Shown: positions 1-7,435, numbered from the stretch's first letter. The stretch is DNA of 28,331 nucleotides from an uncultured Megasphaera sp. (GCA_900554215.1 USGG01000022.1:1-28331), one strand, 5' to 3'. Notes: generated by a model not told the origin, from the sequence alone. Program-made: numbers and translations.

Positions 1-2
1 CC

Positions 3-329
3 TCATCCGGACGATCTGGGGAAAGGGGTATCAGATTGATTAAGCCGAAAAAGCCTGTGCTGTTAGTGCGGACTCTGCCTATGTCGGCCAGCGGGCTGCT
101 GCTTGAAAAATATGCGGACTATGTTACGTGGAATGACGAACTGCGCCTGTATTATATGGATCTTCCTCTGACGACGGGGCGGGTTCAGGTATGGTTTGAA
201 GATGAAAAGTCCTTGACAGAAAAAGCTAAATTAATTACGAAATACAACCTCGGCGGTGCAAGTTTTTGGCGAAAAGGCTTTGAAGCACCCCATTTTTGGC
301 AGAGTTTTGCTCCGCAAGAATTGACTTGA
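3..329 (+). CDS. C-terminal fragment of a glycoside hydrolase family 18-type protein (5' end outside window)
   Basis: The reading frame is open from the left edge, so the gene starts outside the window; about 108 codons remain. A TTG at 36 could be read as a start, but the frame runs on upstream of it and no ribosome site decides for it. The visible part ends with a pattern typical of the last strands and helix of GH18 barrels of the YaaH/spore-germination-hydrolase kind: an aromatic-rich strand, then VWFEDEKSLTEKAKLI, then a G-G-A-S-FW segment (residues GGASFWRKG) that forms the final strand. The catalytic DxxDxE motif lies upstream and cannot be seen, so activity is unproven. Family members act on cell-wall or chitin-like N-acetylglucosamine polymers. 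The stop codon overlaps the -35 region of the leuS promoter, so this gene ends a transcription unit. Confidence 0.6.
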   Translation, partial: SSGRSGERGIRLIKPKKPVLLVRTLPMSASGLLLEKYADYVTWNDELRLYYMDLPLTTGRVQVWFEDEKSLTEKAKLITKYNLGGASFWRKGFEAPHFWQSFAPQELT

Positions 330-349
330 CGGTATGGGAACACTATAAT
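321..349 (+). promoter_or_regulatory. sigma70-type promoter of leuS
   Basis: TTGACT (321-326), a 17-base spacer and a perfect TATAAT (344-349). The -35 box lies inside the last codons of the GH18-type gene. Transcription would begin near 356, giving a leader of about 58 bases with no T-box or attenuator. Confidence 0.8.
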
Positions 350-413
350 AAGAAGAAGACCTTGCAACAGCGCGGCACCGCCCACTGTACGCAGCGATAG
401 GAGGCATAAGTAA

Positions 414-2891
414 TTGGAAAAATATATTCCCCAAGAAATAGAAAAGAAATGGCAGCATAAATGGCTGGAAGACAAAACCGACCGTTGTCCAGACGATAAC
501 GGCAAGCCGCCGTATTATGTACTGGAAATGTTTCCGTATCCTTCGGGCAACCTCCACATGGGTCATGTCCGAAACTACACGATCGGCGACGTCATTGCCC
601 GCTACCGCCGCATGAACGGCTACAACGTTCTGCATCCTATGGGCTACGACGCCTTCGGCATGCCTGCTGAAAATGCGGCAATCAAACACGGCACGCCGCC
701 GGCAGACTGGACGTTCAGCAATATTGAAAACATGACGCGTCAGCAGAAAGCTCTCGGCCTTTCCTATGACTGGGATCGTGAAGTGGCTACCTGCCATGAA
801 AAATATTACAAGTGGACGCAGTGGATTTTTGAACTGCTGTACAAGCGCGGCCTGGCATACCGCAAGGAAGCCAAGGTAAACTGGTGCGAAAAATGCAATA
901 CCGTATTGGCCAATGAACAGGTTATCGACGGCTTGTGCTGGCGCTGTGACTCGCCTGTTGTCAAAAAGGACTTGAAGCAGTGGTTCTTTAAAATTACCGA
1001 TTATGCCGATCGCCTTCTCGACGACTTAAAGCTCCTTCCCGGATGGCCGGAACGGGTCAAGACGATGCAGAAAAACTGGATTGGCCGCAGCGAAGGGGCA
1101 GAATTTTCGTTTGAAATCCCTGAAATCGGCAAGTCCATTCCCATGTTCTCTACCCGCGTCGATACGGTTTTCGGCGTAACTTATATCGTATTAGCTCCGG
1201 AACATCCCTATGTGGAAGAACTCATCAAGGGACGGGAAAACGAAGCGGAACTTCGTGCTTTTATTACGCGCATGAAGAATATGAACGATATTGAGCGGAC
1301 GTCAAACGACGCTGAAAAAGAAGGCATGTTCACCGGTGCATATGCAGTCAATCCTTTCAATAACGAAAAAGTACCTATTTGGATTGCAAACTACGTCTTG
1401 GTAGATTATGGTACGGGCGCCGTCATGGGTGTTCCGGGCCACGACCAGCGCGACTGGGAATTTGCTAAAAAATTCAATCTGCCTATTCGCTTAGTCGTCC
1501 AGAATAAAGACATGAGCCTCGATTTGGATACCATGGAAGGGGCGTATCATGACCCGGGCATTCTGGTTAACTCCGGCGAATTCGACGGATTGACCGATGA
1601 AGAAGGCCGTAAGGCTATTACAAAATGGCTTGTCGATCATAACCTCGGCAAGGGAACGGTCAACTTCAAGCTCCGCGACTGGCTTATTTCCCGTCAGCGG
1701 TATTGGGGCGCGCCGATTCCGATCATTTACTGCCCGAAATGCGGCGAACAGCTCGTACCGGAAGATCAGCTGCCGGTCAAATTGCCGACAGACGTCCAAT
1801 TTACGGCGGGAGCCGTATCTCCGTTGGCTACGAGTGAAGAGTTCGTTCACTGCACATGTCCGAAGTGCGGCGGTCCGGCGACGAGAGAAACGGATACGAT
1901 GGATACTTTCGTGTGCTCGTCCTGGTATTTCCTGCGGTATGCCGATGCCCGCAATGACGAACAGGCTTGGGATCCGAAGAAGGCCAACCACTGGATGAAC
2001 GTAGACCAGTATATTGGCGGCATCGAACATGCGATTCTCCACTTAATGTACTCCCGCTTCTTCATGAAAGTATTCCACGACGCCGGCCTTGTCGACAACG
2101 TAGAACCGTTTGAACGGCTGCTGACACAGGGCATGGTTCTCATGGATGGCAGCAAGATGTCTAAATCTAAAGGCAACGTCGTATCGCCGGAAGAAATTCT
2201 CGCTAAATACGGCGCCGATACGGGTAGGTTGTTTATACTGTTTGCTGCTCCGCCGGAACGGGATCTCGAATGGTCTGACCAGGGCGTAGAAGGCTCGTAC
2301 CGTTTCCTCAACCGCGTATGGCGTATCGTCCATCAGTATATTGAACTGGCAAAGGCCGGCGAAACAGGCCGCGATTTGACAGAGGCAGAAAAAGCGCTTC
2401 GCCTGCAGGAACATAAAACCATCGCCAAGGTGACGGAAGACGTCAAAGGCGTAGACGGCGACTATGCGCTGAATACGGCTGTCAGCTCAATTATGGAGCT
2501 GGTAAATGCCATGTATGCCTATGTCGGCGCCAATACATCTATCCGCAGCGACGTTGCCTTAGAGGTCAACACCAATCTCTTAAAGCTCCTGGCTCCCTTT
2601 ACGCCGCACATTACAGAAGAATTGTGGCAGATTGCCGGCTTTGAAGGCAGTGTTCACGAACAGGATTGGCCGGAAGTAGATGCTGGCGCTTTGGTCGTCG
2701 ATGAAATCGAACTGCCTGTCCAGATTAACGGCAAGGTACGCGAACGCATCACTGTTCCCGTTGAAATCGGTCAGGATGAATTAAGGGAAAAGGTATTGTC
2801 TATGCCGCGTGTCAAGGATTTCACTGACGGCAAGACAATCGTTAAATTTATCGTTGTACCTAAAAAAATCATCAATATCGTCGTAAAATAA
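414..2891 (+). CDS. leuS: leucyl-tRNA synthetase
   Basis: Class I aminoacyl-tRNA synthetase that charges tRNA-Leu in the cytoplasm; 825 residues, normal for the bacterial enzyme. The HIGH signature is HMGH (residues 48-51) and the KMSKS loop is intact (about 581-585). A zinc-binding module has CEKC near 159 and CWRC near 176. A second Cys cluster has CPKC near 440 and CTCPKC near 480. The CP1 editing domain lies between, with the conserved GVPGHDQRDWEF segment. A C-terminal anticodon-binding helical domain follows. The start is TTG at 414, chosen because TAGGAGG ends nine bases upstream and the protein then begins with the usual leucyl enzyme N-terminus (MEKYIPQEIEKKWQ). It has its own promoter upstream and a terminator downstream, so it is probably transcribed alone. 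Unlike thrS in this window it has no T-box leader. Confidence 0.98.
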   Translation: MEKYIPQEIEKKWQHKWLEDKTDRCPDDNGKPPYYVLEMFPYPSGNLHMGHVRNYTIGDVIARYRRMNGYNVLHPMGYDAFGMPAENAAIKHGTPPADWTFSNIENMTRQQKALGLSYDWDREVATCHEKYYKWTQWIFELLYKRGLAYRKEAKVNWCEKCNTVLANEQVIDGLCWRCDSPVVKKDLKQWFFKITDYADRLLDDLKLLPGWPERVKTMQKNWIGRSEGAEFSFEIPEIGKSIPMFSTRVDTVFGVTYIVLAPEHPYVEELIKGRENEAELRAFITRMKNMNDIERTSNDAEKEGMFTGAYAVNPFNNEKVPIWIANYVLVDYGTGAVMGVPGHDQRDWEFAKKFNLPIRLVVQNKDMSLDLDTMEGAYHDPGILVNSGEFDGLTDEEGRKAITKWLVDHNLGKGTVNFKLRDWLISRQRYWGAPIPIIYCPKCGEQLVPEDQLPVKLPTDVQFTAGAVSPLATSEEFVHCTCPKCGGPATRETDTMDTFVCSSWYFLRYADARNDEQAWDPKKANHWMNVDQYIGGIEHAILHLMYSRFFMKVFHDAGLVDNVEPFERLLTQGMVLMDGSKMSKSKGNVVSPEEILAKYGADTGRLFILFAAPPERDLEWSDQGVEGSYRFLNRVWRIVHQYIELAKAGETGRDLTEAEKALRLQEHKTIAKVTEDVKGVDGDYALNTAVSSIMELVNAMYAYVGANTSIRSDVALEVNTNLLKLLAPFTPHITEELWQIAGFEGSVHEQDWPEVDAGALVVDEIELPVQINGKVRERITVPVEIGQDELREKVLSMPRVKDFTDGKTIVKFIVVPKKIINIVVK

Positions 2892-2916
2892 AGGCGGCAA
2901 TATATGAAGTATAGAG

Positions 2917-2946
2917 GAGGATGTCTGAACGGCATCCTCTTTTTTT
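2917..2946 (+). terminator. Rho-independent terminator after leuS
   Basis: GAGGATG (2917-2923) pairs with CATCCTC (2933-2939) across a nine-base loop, followed by seven T. It lies 25 bases after the leuS stop and only six bases before the ribosome site of the Nudix gene, so read-through probably feeds that gene. Confidence 0.8.
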
Positions 2947-2964
2947 GCAATGAGGAGGAAGGTC

Positions 2965-3579
2965 ATGGATGAGTTCAAGCCCTGGCCGGAAAGAATTGTC
3001 CGGCAGAATCCCTGCATGAATACAGTGCTTTGCGCTGTACTGGTACCTGTTGTACGCATTGACGGTGAAGAGCATGTAGTCTTTGAGGTGCGGAGCAGCA
3101 AGTTGAGCTGGCAGCCCGGTGATATTTGTTTTCCCGGCGGCGTCATAGAAAAAAGCGACAGCAGCCCGTTGGAGGCGGCCCTGAGGGAAACGCAGGAGGA
3201 ATTAGGCGTCAGCCCTTCTCATATTCACGTCTGGGGGCCTCTGGATTACGTCGAGTCTCCTGTCGGCGTAAAGATATATCCCTTTGCGGCGTATATCGAC
3301 ACGACGGATTTCGTCATCAGCAGAGGAGAAATAGACCATATCTTTACCGTGCCTTTGGACTGGTTTGCTGCCCATGAGCCGGAAATCGCCCAGGTCGAAC
3401 TGGCAACGCGGCCGGGGCCGGGATTTCCGGCGGGATTGCCCGTATCGAACCAAGTGGGATGGAAAAAACGAAGTACTTATAATGTGATCTTCTATGCATA
3501 TAAAGAATACAAAATATGGGGGATTACGGCCCAGATTCTTGACAACTTCAGGGGGATTCGTGATATAATAAACATGTAG
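2965..3579 (+). CDS. CoA-type Nudix hydrolase (NudL/YeaB-like)
   Basis: 204-residue Nudix hydrolase of the coenzyme A pyrophosphatase branch. Residues 41-82 read like that subfamily: an RSSKLSWQPGDICFPGG lead-in, then a Nudix box with E62, D65 and the metal-binding REtqEELGV (74-82). The FPGG-to-RE spacing is the same as in E. coli NudL. Members split CoA or its derivatives into acyl-phosphopantetheine and 3',5'-ADP. The substrate here is inferred, not shown. An in-frame ATG exists at 2950, but its next codons are the AGGAGG ribosome site (2953-2958). ATG 2965, six bases after that site, is therefore the start. No separate promoter is obvious upstream; the leuS terminator sits directly in front. 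Its last codons carry a candidate promoter reading towards bcd. A CoA-trimming enzyme next to an acyl-CoA gene is suggestive, but the two are 386 bases apart. Confidence 0.85.
   Translation: MDEFKPWPERIVRQNPCMNTVLCAVLVPVVRIDGEEHVVFEVRSSKLSWQPGDICFPGGVIEKSDSSPLEAALRETQEELGVSPSHIHVWGPLDYVESPVGVKIYPFAAYIDTTDFVISRGEIDHIFTVPLDWFAAHEPEIAQVELATRPGPGFPAGLPVSNQVGWKKRSTYNVIFYAYKEYKIWGITAQILDNFRGIRDIINM
3539..3569 (+). promoter_or_regulatory. candidate extended -10 promoter at the end of the Nudix gene, reading to bcd
   Basis: TTGACA (3539-3544), a long 19-base spacer, then TGATATAAT (3561-3569), which is an extended -10 (TG-n-TATAAT). The spacer is two bases over the optimum, but the extended -10 can compensate. 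Use of it would give bcd a leader of about 390 bases. Confidence 0.5.
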
Positions 3580-3965
3580 CTTTCCTTAATTTTTGTATCA
3601 AGCATAATTTGCTATACGTAATGTTAAAGGTGGAACAAATTCATCTCTGCAGGGTACTTCTGTGCTGCAGGGGGACAGAACGAAGAACGGTATACCTATT
3701 TCACAGTTGAACCATTTCGGCATTTGTCAAGGTGTTTTTTACACATTTTCACAGGTAGTCCGAAAAAGTCTGATTAAAAGTTAATAATTACAAAAAGGCA
3801 TAGCTATATTCTGCCTTAGGCGGGATTTGCTATTGATTTAACATGTGAAAAGTTGTACAATTCAGGTGTAAGCACTTAAAGGTTGTGTATATGTGCCCCA
3901 AACAGTATGCACTGCACGGGAACGTTTCACTATTCACACTATTATTTAAGGAGAGTGGAAGTATC
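3580..3965 (+). other. 386-base non-coding stretch upstream of bcd
   Basis: No convincing protein gene: a frame from ATG 3885 joins bcd in phase but has no ribosome site or family support. Visible elements, in order: a hairpin GTAT-ca-AGCA/TGCT-ATAC (3595-3617); CTGCAG at 3647 and 3665, which can pair, competing with TTCTGT/ACAGAA (3658-3680); TTTCACAG at 3699 and 3747; GTGT-T5-ACAC (3732-3744); AAGGCA/TGCCTT (3795-3817); TGTGAAAA at 3844, the inverse of TTTTCACA; and the bcd promoter (3833-3861). I recognise no known riboswitch class. No T-rich terminator follows any of the hairpins. Confidence 0.5.
3833..3861 (+). promoter_or_regulatory. probable main promoter of bcd-etfBA
   Basis: TTGATT (3833-3838), 17-base spacer, TACAAT (3856-3861). 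The palindrome TTGTACAA (3853-3860) covers most of the -10 box, and TGTGAAAA (3844-3851) sits in the spacer; either could be an operator. Transcription would start near 3868, leaving about 98 leader bases. Confidence 0.6.
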
Positions 3966-5108
3966 ATGAATTTTAACTTGACAGAAGTACAACAGGAATT
4001 TGTAAAATTGGCTAAAGACTTTGGCGAAAAGAAATTGGCCCCGACGATTACGGAACGCGACCATCAGGGCATTTTCGATCGTGCTCTCGTTGACGAAATG
4101 CTCGGCCTCGGCTTGGCTGGTGCTTATTTCGAAGAAAAATACGGCGGCGCTGAATGCGACGTATTGAGCTACATCCTGGCCGTTGAAGAATTGGCTAAAT
4201 ACGATGCTGGTATGTCCATCACCTTGTCCGCTCATGTATCCCTCTGCATCAACCCGATTTGGCAGTTTGGTACGGAAGAACAGAAAGAAAAATACCTGCC
4301 CGGCTTGATCGAAGGCACGAAACTCGGCGCATTCGGCTTGACAGAACCGAACGCTGGTACTGATGCTTCCGGCCAGCAGACCGTTGCTACGAAAGACGAA
4401 AACGGCGACTACATCCTGAATGGCTCCAAAGTATTCATCACGAATGCCGGCGAAGCTGACGTTTACATCGTATTCGCTATGACCGATAAATCCCAGGGCA
4501 CGAAGGGCATCAGCGCCTTCATCGTAGAAAAAGGCTGGGACGGCTTCACATTCGGTAAGAAAGAAGACAAATTGGGCATCCATACTTCCCAGACGATGGA
4601 ATTAGTATTCCAGAACGTAAAAGTTCCGAAAGAAAACCTCCTCGGCGGCGAAGGCAAAGGCTTCAAAGTTGCTATGATGACCTTGGACGGCGGCCGTATC
4701 GGCGTTGCTGCTCAGGCTCTCGGCATTGCAGAAGCTGCTTTGAACGATGCAGTTGAATACTCCAAACAGCGTGTTCAGTTCGGCAAACCGCTTTGCAAAT
4801 TCCAGTCCGTTTCCTTCAAACTGGCTGACATGAAGATGAAGATCGAAGCTGCTCGTAACCTCGTTTACAAAGCTGCTTTCTTGAAACACGAAGGCCAGCC
4901 GTTCACGGTTGACGCTGCTATCGCTAAGAGATTCGCTTCCGACGTAGCTATGGAAGTTTCCGTTGAAGCTGTTCAGATCTTCGGCGGCTATGGCTACAGC
5001 GAAGAATATCCGGTTGCTCGTCATATGCGTGACGCTAAGATCACTCAGATCTACGAAGGCACCAACGAAGTTCAGCTGATGGTAACATCCGGCGCTTTGT
5101 TGCGGTAA
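3966..5108 (+). CDS. bcd: butyryl-CoA dehydrogenase (short-chain acyl-CoA dehydrogenase)
   Basis: Flavoprotein that reduces crotonyl-CoA to butyryl-CoA with electrons delivered by EtfAB; the last reductive step of butyrate-type fermentation, cytoplasmic. 380 residues, usual for the family, with the acyl-CoA dehydrogenase N-terminal helical, middle beta and C-terminal helical domains. The catalytic base is E364 in IYEGTNEVQ, corresponding to E367 of the slightly longer M. elsdenii enzyme. FGLTEPNAGTDASG and the C-terminal FGGYGYSEEYPVARHMRDAKI stretch are family signatures for FAD and substrate binding. ATG 3966 is chosen because AAGGAGAG lies ten bases upstream and the protein then starts like its relatives (MNFNLTEVQ). 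Alanine is written mostly GCT and codons are strongly biased, as expected for abundant proteins. It is followed by etfB and etfA, its electron donor. Thiolase, hydroxybutyryl-CoA dehydrogenase and crotonase genes are not adjacent. Confidence 0.97.
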   Translation: MNFNLTEVQQEFVKLAKDFGEKKLAPTITERDHQGIFDRALVDEMLGLGLAGAYFEEKYGGAECDVLSYILAVEELAKYDAGMSITLSAHVSLCINPIWQFGTEEQKEKYLPGLIEGTKLGAFGLTEPNAGTDASGQQTVATKDENGDYILNGSKVFITNAGEADVYIVFAMTDKSQGTKGISAFIVEKGWDGFTFGKKEDKLGIHTSQTMELVFQNVKVPKENLLGGEGKGFKVAMMTLDGGRIGVAAQALGIAEAALNDAVEYSKQRVQFGKPLCKFQSVSFKLADMKMKIEAARNLVYKAAFLKHEGQPFTVDAAIAKRFASDVAMEVSVEAVQIFGGYGYSEEYPVARHMRDAKITQIYEGTNEVQLMVTSGALLR

Positions 5109-5130
5109 GCAATTTTTAAGGTTTAGGATA

Positions 5131-5160
5131 CGGGCTTGGTCTGAAAAGACCAAGCCTGTT
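5131..5160 (+). other. 13-bp hairpin between bcd and etfB
   Basis: ACGGGCTTGGTCT (5131-5143) pairs along its whole length with AGACCAAGCCTGT (5148-5160), one G-T wobble, closing a GAAA tetraloop. No T-run follows immediately; the next T-run, at 5173, abuts the etfB ribosome site. It is therefore more likely an mRNA-stability or partial-termination element than a full terminator. Confidence 0.75.
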
Positions 5161-5196
5161 GAATAAAAAGATACTTTTTTTAGGAGGCAAACGTAA

Positions 5197-6000
5197 ATGG
5201 AAATATTGGTATGTGTCAAACAAGTTCCGGACACAGCAGAAGTTAAGATTGACCCCGTAAAACATACCGTCATTCGTGCTGGTGTTCCTAACATTTTCAA
5301 CCCCTTTGACCAGAACGCTTTGGAAGCAGCTTTGCAGTTGAAGGACAATCAGGGTGCAAAGGTAACTGTCCTTTCCATGGGTCCCCCGCAGGCAAAAGAC
5401 GTATTGCGCGAAGCTCTGGCAATGGGCGCTGACGACGCTTATCTCCTGACAGACCGCAAAGTTGGCGGCTCTGATACATTGGCTACAGGTTATTGCCTGG
5501 CTCAGGCTGTTAAAAAAGTTGCTGAACTCAAAGGTATCGAACAGTTCGATATCATCCTTTGCGGCAAACAGGCTATCGACGGCGACACGGCTCAGGTTGG
5601 CCCGCAGATCGCTTGCGAACTCGGCATTCCTCAGATTACATATGCTGCCGCAATCAAAGTTGAAGGCACGACTGTAACGGTTAAACAGCAGAACGAAGAA
5701 GGCTACATCGTAACGGAAGCTCAGTTCCCCGTTTTGATCACAGCCGTTAAAGAATTGAACGAACCGCGTTTCCCGACCATCCGTGGTACGATGAAAGCAA
5801 AACGTCGTGAAATTCCTGAATTGTCTGCTGCCGACATCAACGCTGACGAAGCTCAGATTGGTTTGAGCGGTTCTCCGACAAAAGTTCGTAAGATTTTCAC
5901 ACCGCCTCAGAGAACACAGGGTCTCGTTATTAACGAAGAAGACGCCCAGGTAGCAGTAGATCAGTTGATGGCTAAATTGACTGAAAACAAAATCATCTAA
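5197..6000 (+). CDS. etfB: electron transfer flavoprotein, beta subunit
   Basis: 267-residue EtfB, the small subunit of the heterodimeric flavoprotein that passes electrons from NADH to butyryl-CoA dehydrogenase. It begins with the family's MEILVCVKQVPDT and shows the nucleotide-binding pattern of the adenine-nucleotide alpha-hydrolase fold (VTVLSMGPPQAKDVLREALA, then DGDTAQVGPQIACELGIPQ). The C-terminal arm includes the FPTIRGTMKAKRREI stretch that contacts EtfA. In M. elsdenii and clostridia the partner complexes bifurcate NADH electrons between crotonyl-CoA and ferredoxin, with a second FAD in EtfB. That this protein does so is inferred from family and gene order. The start ATG follows TTAGGAGG with normal spacing. 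It lies 88 bases after bcd, with an intervening hairpin, and 22 bases before etfA. Codon bias matches bcd. Confidence 0.97.
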   Translation: MEILVCVKQVPDTAEVKIDPVKHTVIRAGVPNIFNPFDQNALEAALQLKDNQGAKVTVLSMGPPQAKDVLREALAMGADDAYLLTDRKVGGSDTLATGYCLAQAVKKVAELKGIEQFDIILCGKQAIDGDTAQVGPQIACELGIPQITYAAAIKVEGTTVTVKQQNEEGYIVTEAQFPVLITAVKELNEPRFPTIRGTMKAKRREIPELSAADINADEAQIGLSGSPTKVRKIFTPPQRTQGLVINEEDAQVAVDQLMAKLTENKII

Positions 6001-6022
6001 TTTCTAAGGAGGAACAGTGAAA

Positions 6023-7042
6023 ATGGATTTAGCAGAATACAAAGGCGTATATGTAATCGCTGAACAATTCGAAGGCAAATTACGTAACGTATCTTTCGAA
6101 CTGTTGGGCCAGGGCCGTAAATTGGCTGACGGCATCGGTGACGAAGTAGGTGCGGTACTGATTGGTTATAACGTAAAACCGTTAGCACAGGAACTCATCG
6201 CTCATGGCGCTCACAAAGTATATGTATATGACGATGAAAGATTGGCTAACTACAACACAACGGCATATTCTAAAGTTCTGTGCGACTTCTTCCATGAAGT
6301 TAAACCGAACGTATTCCTCGTAGGCGCTACGAATATCGGCCGCGATCTCGGCCCCCGTGTCGCTAACTCCCTGAAAACAGGCTTGACGGCTGACTGCACG
6401 GGTCTTTCCGTTGACGAAGACGGCAAGACGATCGTTTGGACTCGTCCTGCTTTGGGCGGCAACATCATGGCTGAAATCATTTGCCCGGATAACCGTCCGC
6501 AGATGGGTACTGTTCGTCCGAACGTATTCAAAAAACCGGAAGCTGATCCGAACGCTACAGGCGAAGTTATCGAAATGGAAGCTAAACTTTCCGACGCTGA
6601 CTTCATGACGAAATTCGTTGAACTCATTAAAATGGGCGGCGAAGGCGTTAAAATTGAAGAAGCTGACGTTATCGTTGCCGGCGGCCGCGGCATGAACGGC
6701 GCTGAACCGTTTGTTGACGGCGGTATCCTGAAAGAATTAGCAGACGTATTGGGCGGCGCTGTCGGCGCATCCCGTGCAGCTGTTGATGCTGGCTGGATTG
6801 ACGCTCTCCATCAGGTTGGCCAGACAGGCAAAACTGTTGGCCCGAAACTCTACATCGCTTGCGCTATTTCCGGTGCTATTCAGCACTTGGCAGGCATGAC
6901 GGGTTCTGACTGCATCATCGCTATCAATAAAGACGAAGATGCTCCGATCTTCAAAGTTTGCGACTATGGTATCGTTGGCGATGCTTTCGAAGTAGTTCCC
7001 AAACTTACAGCAGCTATTAAAAAAGCTAAAGGCTTGGCATAA
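6023..7042 (+). CDS. etfA: electron transfer flavoprotein, alpha subunit
   Basis: 339-residue EtfA, FAD-carrying partner of EtfB. The N-terminal half has the nucleotide-binding fold shared with EtfB. The C-terminal FAD domain begins near residue 218 with GGRGMNGAEPF and continues through GASRAAVDAGW, QVGQTGKTVGPKLYIACAISGAIQH and INKDEDAPIF, which hold the flavin. A GTG at 6017 is in frame, but AAGGAGG ends at 6012, leaving only four bases. ATG 6023 (ten bases) gives the usual N-terminus MDLAEYKGVYVIAEQ and is preferred; the choice moves the start by two residues only. It is the last gene of bcd-etfBA, closed by a strong terminator. The gene is biased to GCT, GAA and AAA codons like bcd and etfB, pointing to high expression. 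Confidence 0.97.
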   Translation: MDLAEYKGVYVIAEQFEGKLRNVSFELLGQGRKLADGIGDEVGAVLIGYNVKPLAQELIAHGAHKVYVYDDERLANYNTTAYSKVLCDFFHEVKPNVFLVGATNIGRDLGPRVANSLKTGLTADCTGLSVDEDGKTIVWTRPALGGNIMAEIICPDNRPQMGTVRPNVFKKPEADPNATGEVIEMEAKLSDADFMTKFVELIKMGGEGVKIEEADVIVAGGRGMNGAEPFVDGGILKELADVLGGAVGASRAAVDAGWIDALHQVGQTGKTVGPKLYIACAISGAIQHLAGMTGSDCIIAINKDEDAPIFKVCDYGIVGDAFEVVPKLTAAIKKAKGLA

Positions 7043-7064
7043 TACCCAAGTTTCCATATGCCTA

Positions 7065-7094
7065 AAAAAGGACTGTCTTCGGACAGTCCTTTTT
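7065..7094 (+). terminator. strong terminator after etfA
   Basis: GGACTGTC (7070-7077) and GACAGTCC (7082-7089) close a TTCG tetraloop, flanked by A5 and T5 that extend the pairing to 13 bp. The flanking A and T runs allow it to act on both strands, but no leftward gene faces it. Confidence 0.95.
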
Positions 7095-7149
7095 CTATAG
7101 GGAAATTCTTTTAATTTGTCAGTTTGAAGTAAAAAAAGACTAAAGTTTC

Positions 7150-7178
7150 TTGACAAGGTACACTGTACGTCGTATAAT
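7150..7178 (+). promoter_or_regulatory. consensus promoter of thrS
   Basis: Perfect TTGACA (7150-7155), 17-base spacer, perfect TATAAT (7173-7178). Such a strong promoter fits a gene whose output is limited downstream by T-box attenuation. Transcript start is expected near 7185. Confidence 0.95.
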
Positions 7179-7184
7179 TTACGC

Positions 7185-7435
7185 ATACATAGAAATATGC
7201 AACAAGCTTTGAAAAGGACATGATATTTTCAGCGGCTTTATCAGAGAGGGGCATAGTTGGTGTGAGTGCCCTTAAAGCGGGAAAATGTTACCCCCTTGGA
7301 GCTAGTCGCCGGAATTAACAGTACGGCGGTTCGGTCGCCACGTTATAGCGTTTGAGTACATCGGTGTTTTTTCCGATGAACTAGGGTGGAACCACGTGAG
7401 CATGCTCTCGTCCCTTGAGGACGGGAGCTTTTTTT
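7185..7435 (+). promoter_or_regulatory. threonine T-box leader of thrS
   Basis: About 250-base leader that senses uncharged tRNA-Thr. Stem I can be drawn: AGCT (7205)/AGCT (7300), AAGG (7214)/CCTT (7294), TATTTTC (7224)/GAAAATG (7281), GCTTTA (7235)/TAAAGC (7273) and GGGCA (7249)/TGCCC (7267). It carries the AGAGA motif (7243-7247) and the distal TTGGTGTGAG loop. The internal loop between the two lowest helices has TTACCC (7288-7293) on its 3' side. This contains the threonine codon ACC (7290-7292), the expected specifier. The T-box sequence AGGGTGGAACCACG is at 7383-7396. Its TGGA would pair with a tRNA ending UCCA, that is discriminator U. The competing terminator is 7404-7435. Confidence 0.95.
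7404..7435 (+). terminator. T-box-controlled terminator
   Basis: GCTCTCGTCC (7404-7413) pairs with GGACGGGAGC (7419-7428), one wobble, loop CTTGA, followed by seven T. Its 5' arm region overlaps what the antiterminator needs, so it forms when tRNA-Thr is charged. Confidence 0.95.

Noticed and set aside
3629..3636. GGTGGAAC in the bcd leader as a possible T-box remnant
   Set aside because: Only eight bases match the T-box core, with no stem I motifs, no specifier loop and no terminator after it.
3774..3861. Rex operator (TTGTTAA-N4-TTAACAA type) upstream of bcd
   Set aside because: Only partial half-sites (GTTAATAATTAC, TTTAACATG) are present; no full palindrome of the known type.
3885..3965. 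In-frame upstream extension of bcd starting at ATG 3885
   Set aside because: No ribosome site, no similarity to family N-termini, and a good site (AAGGAGAG) stands before ATG 3966.
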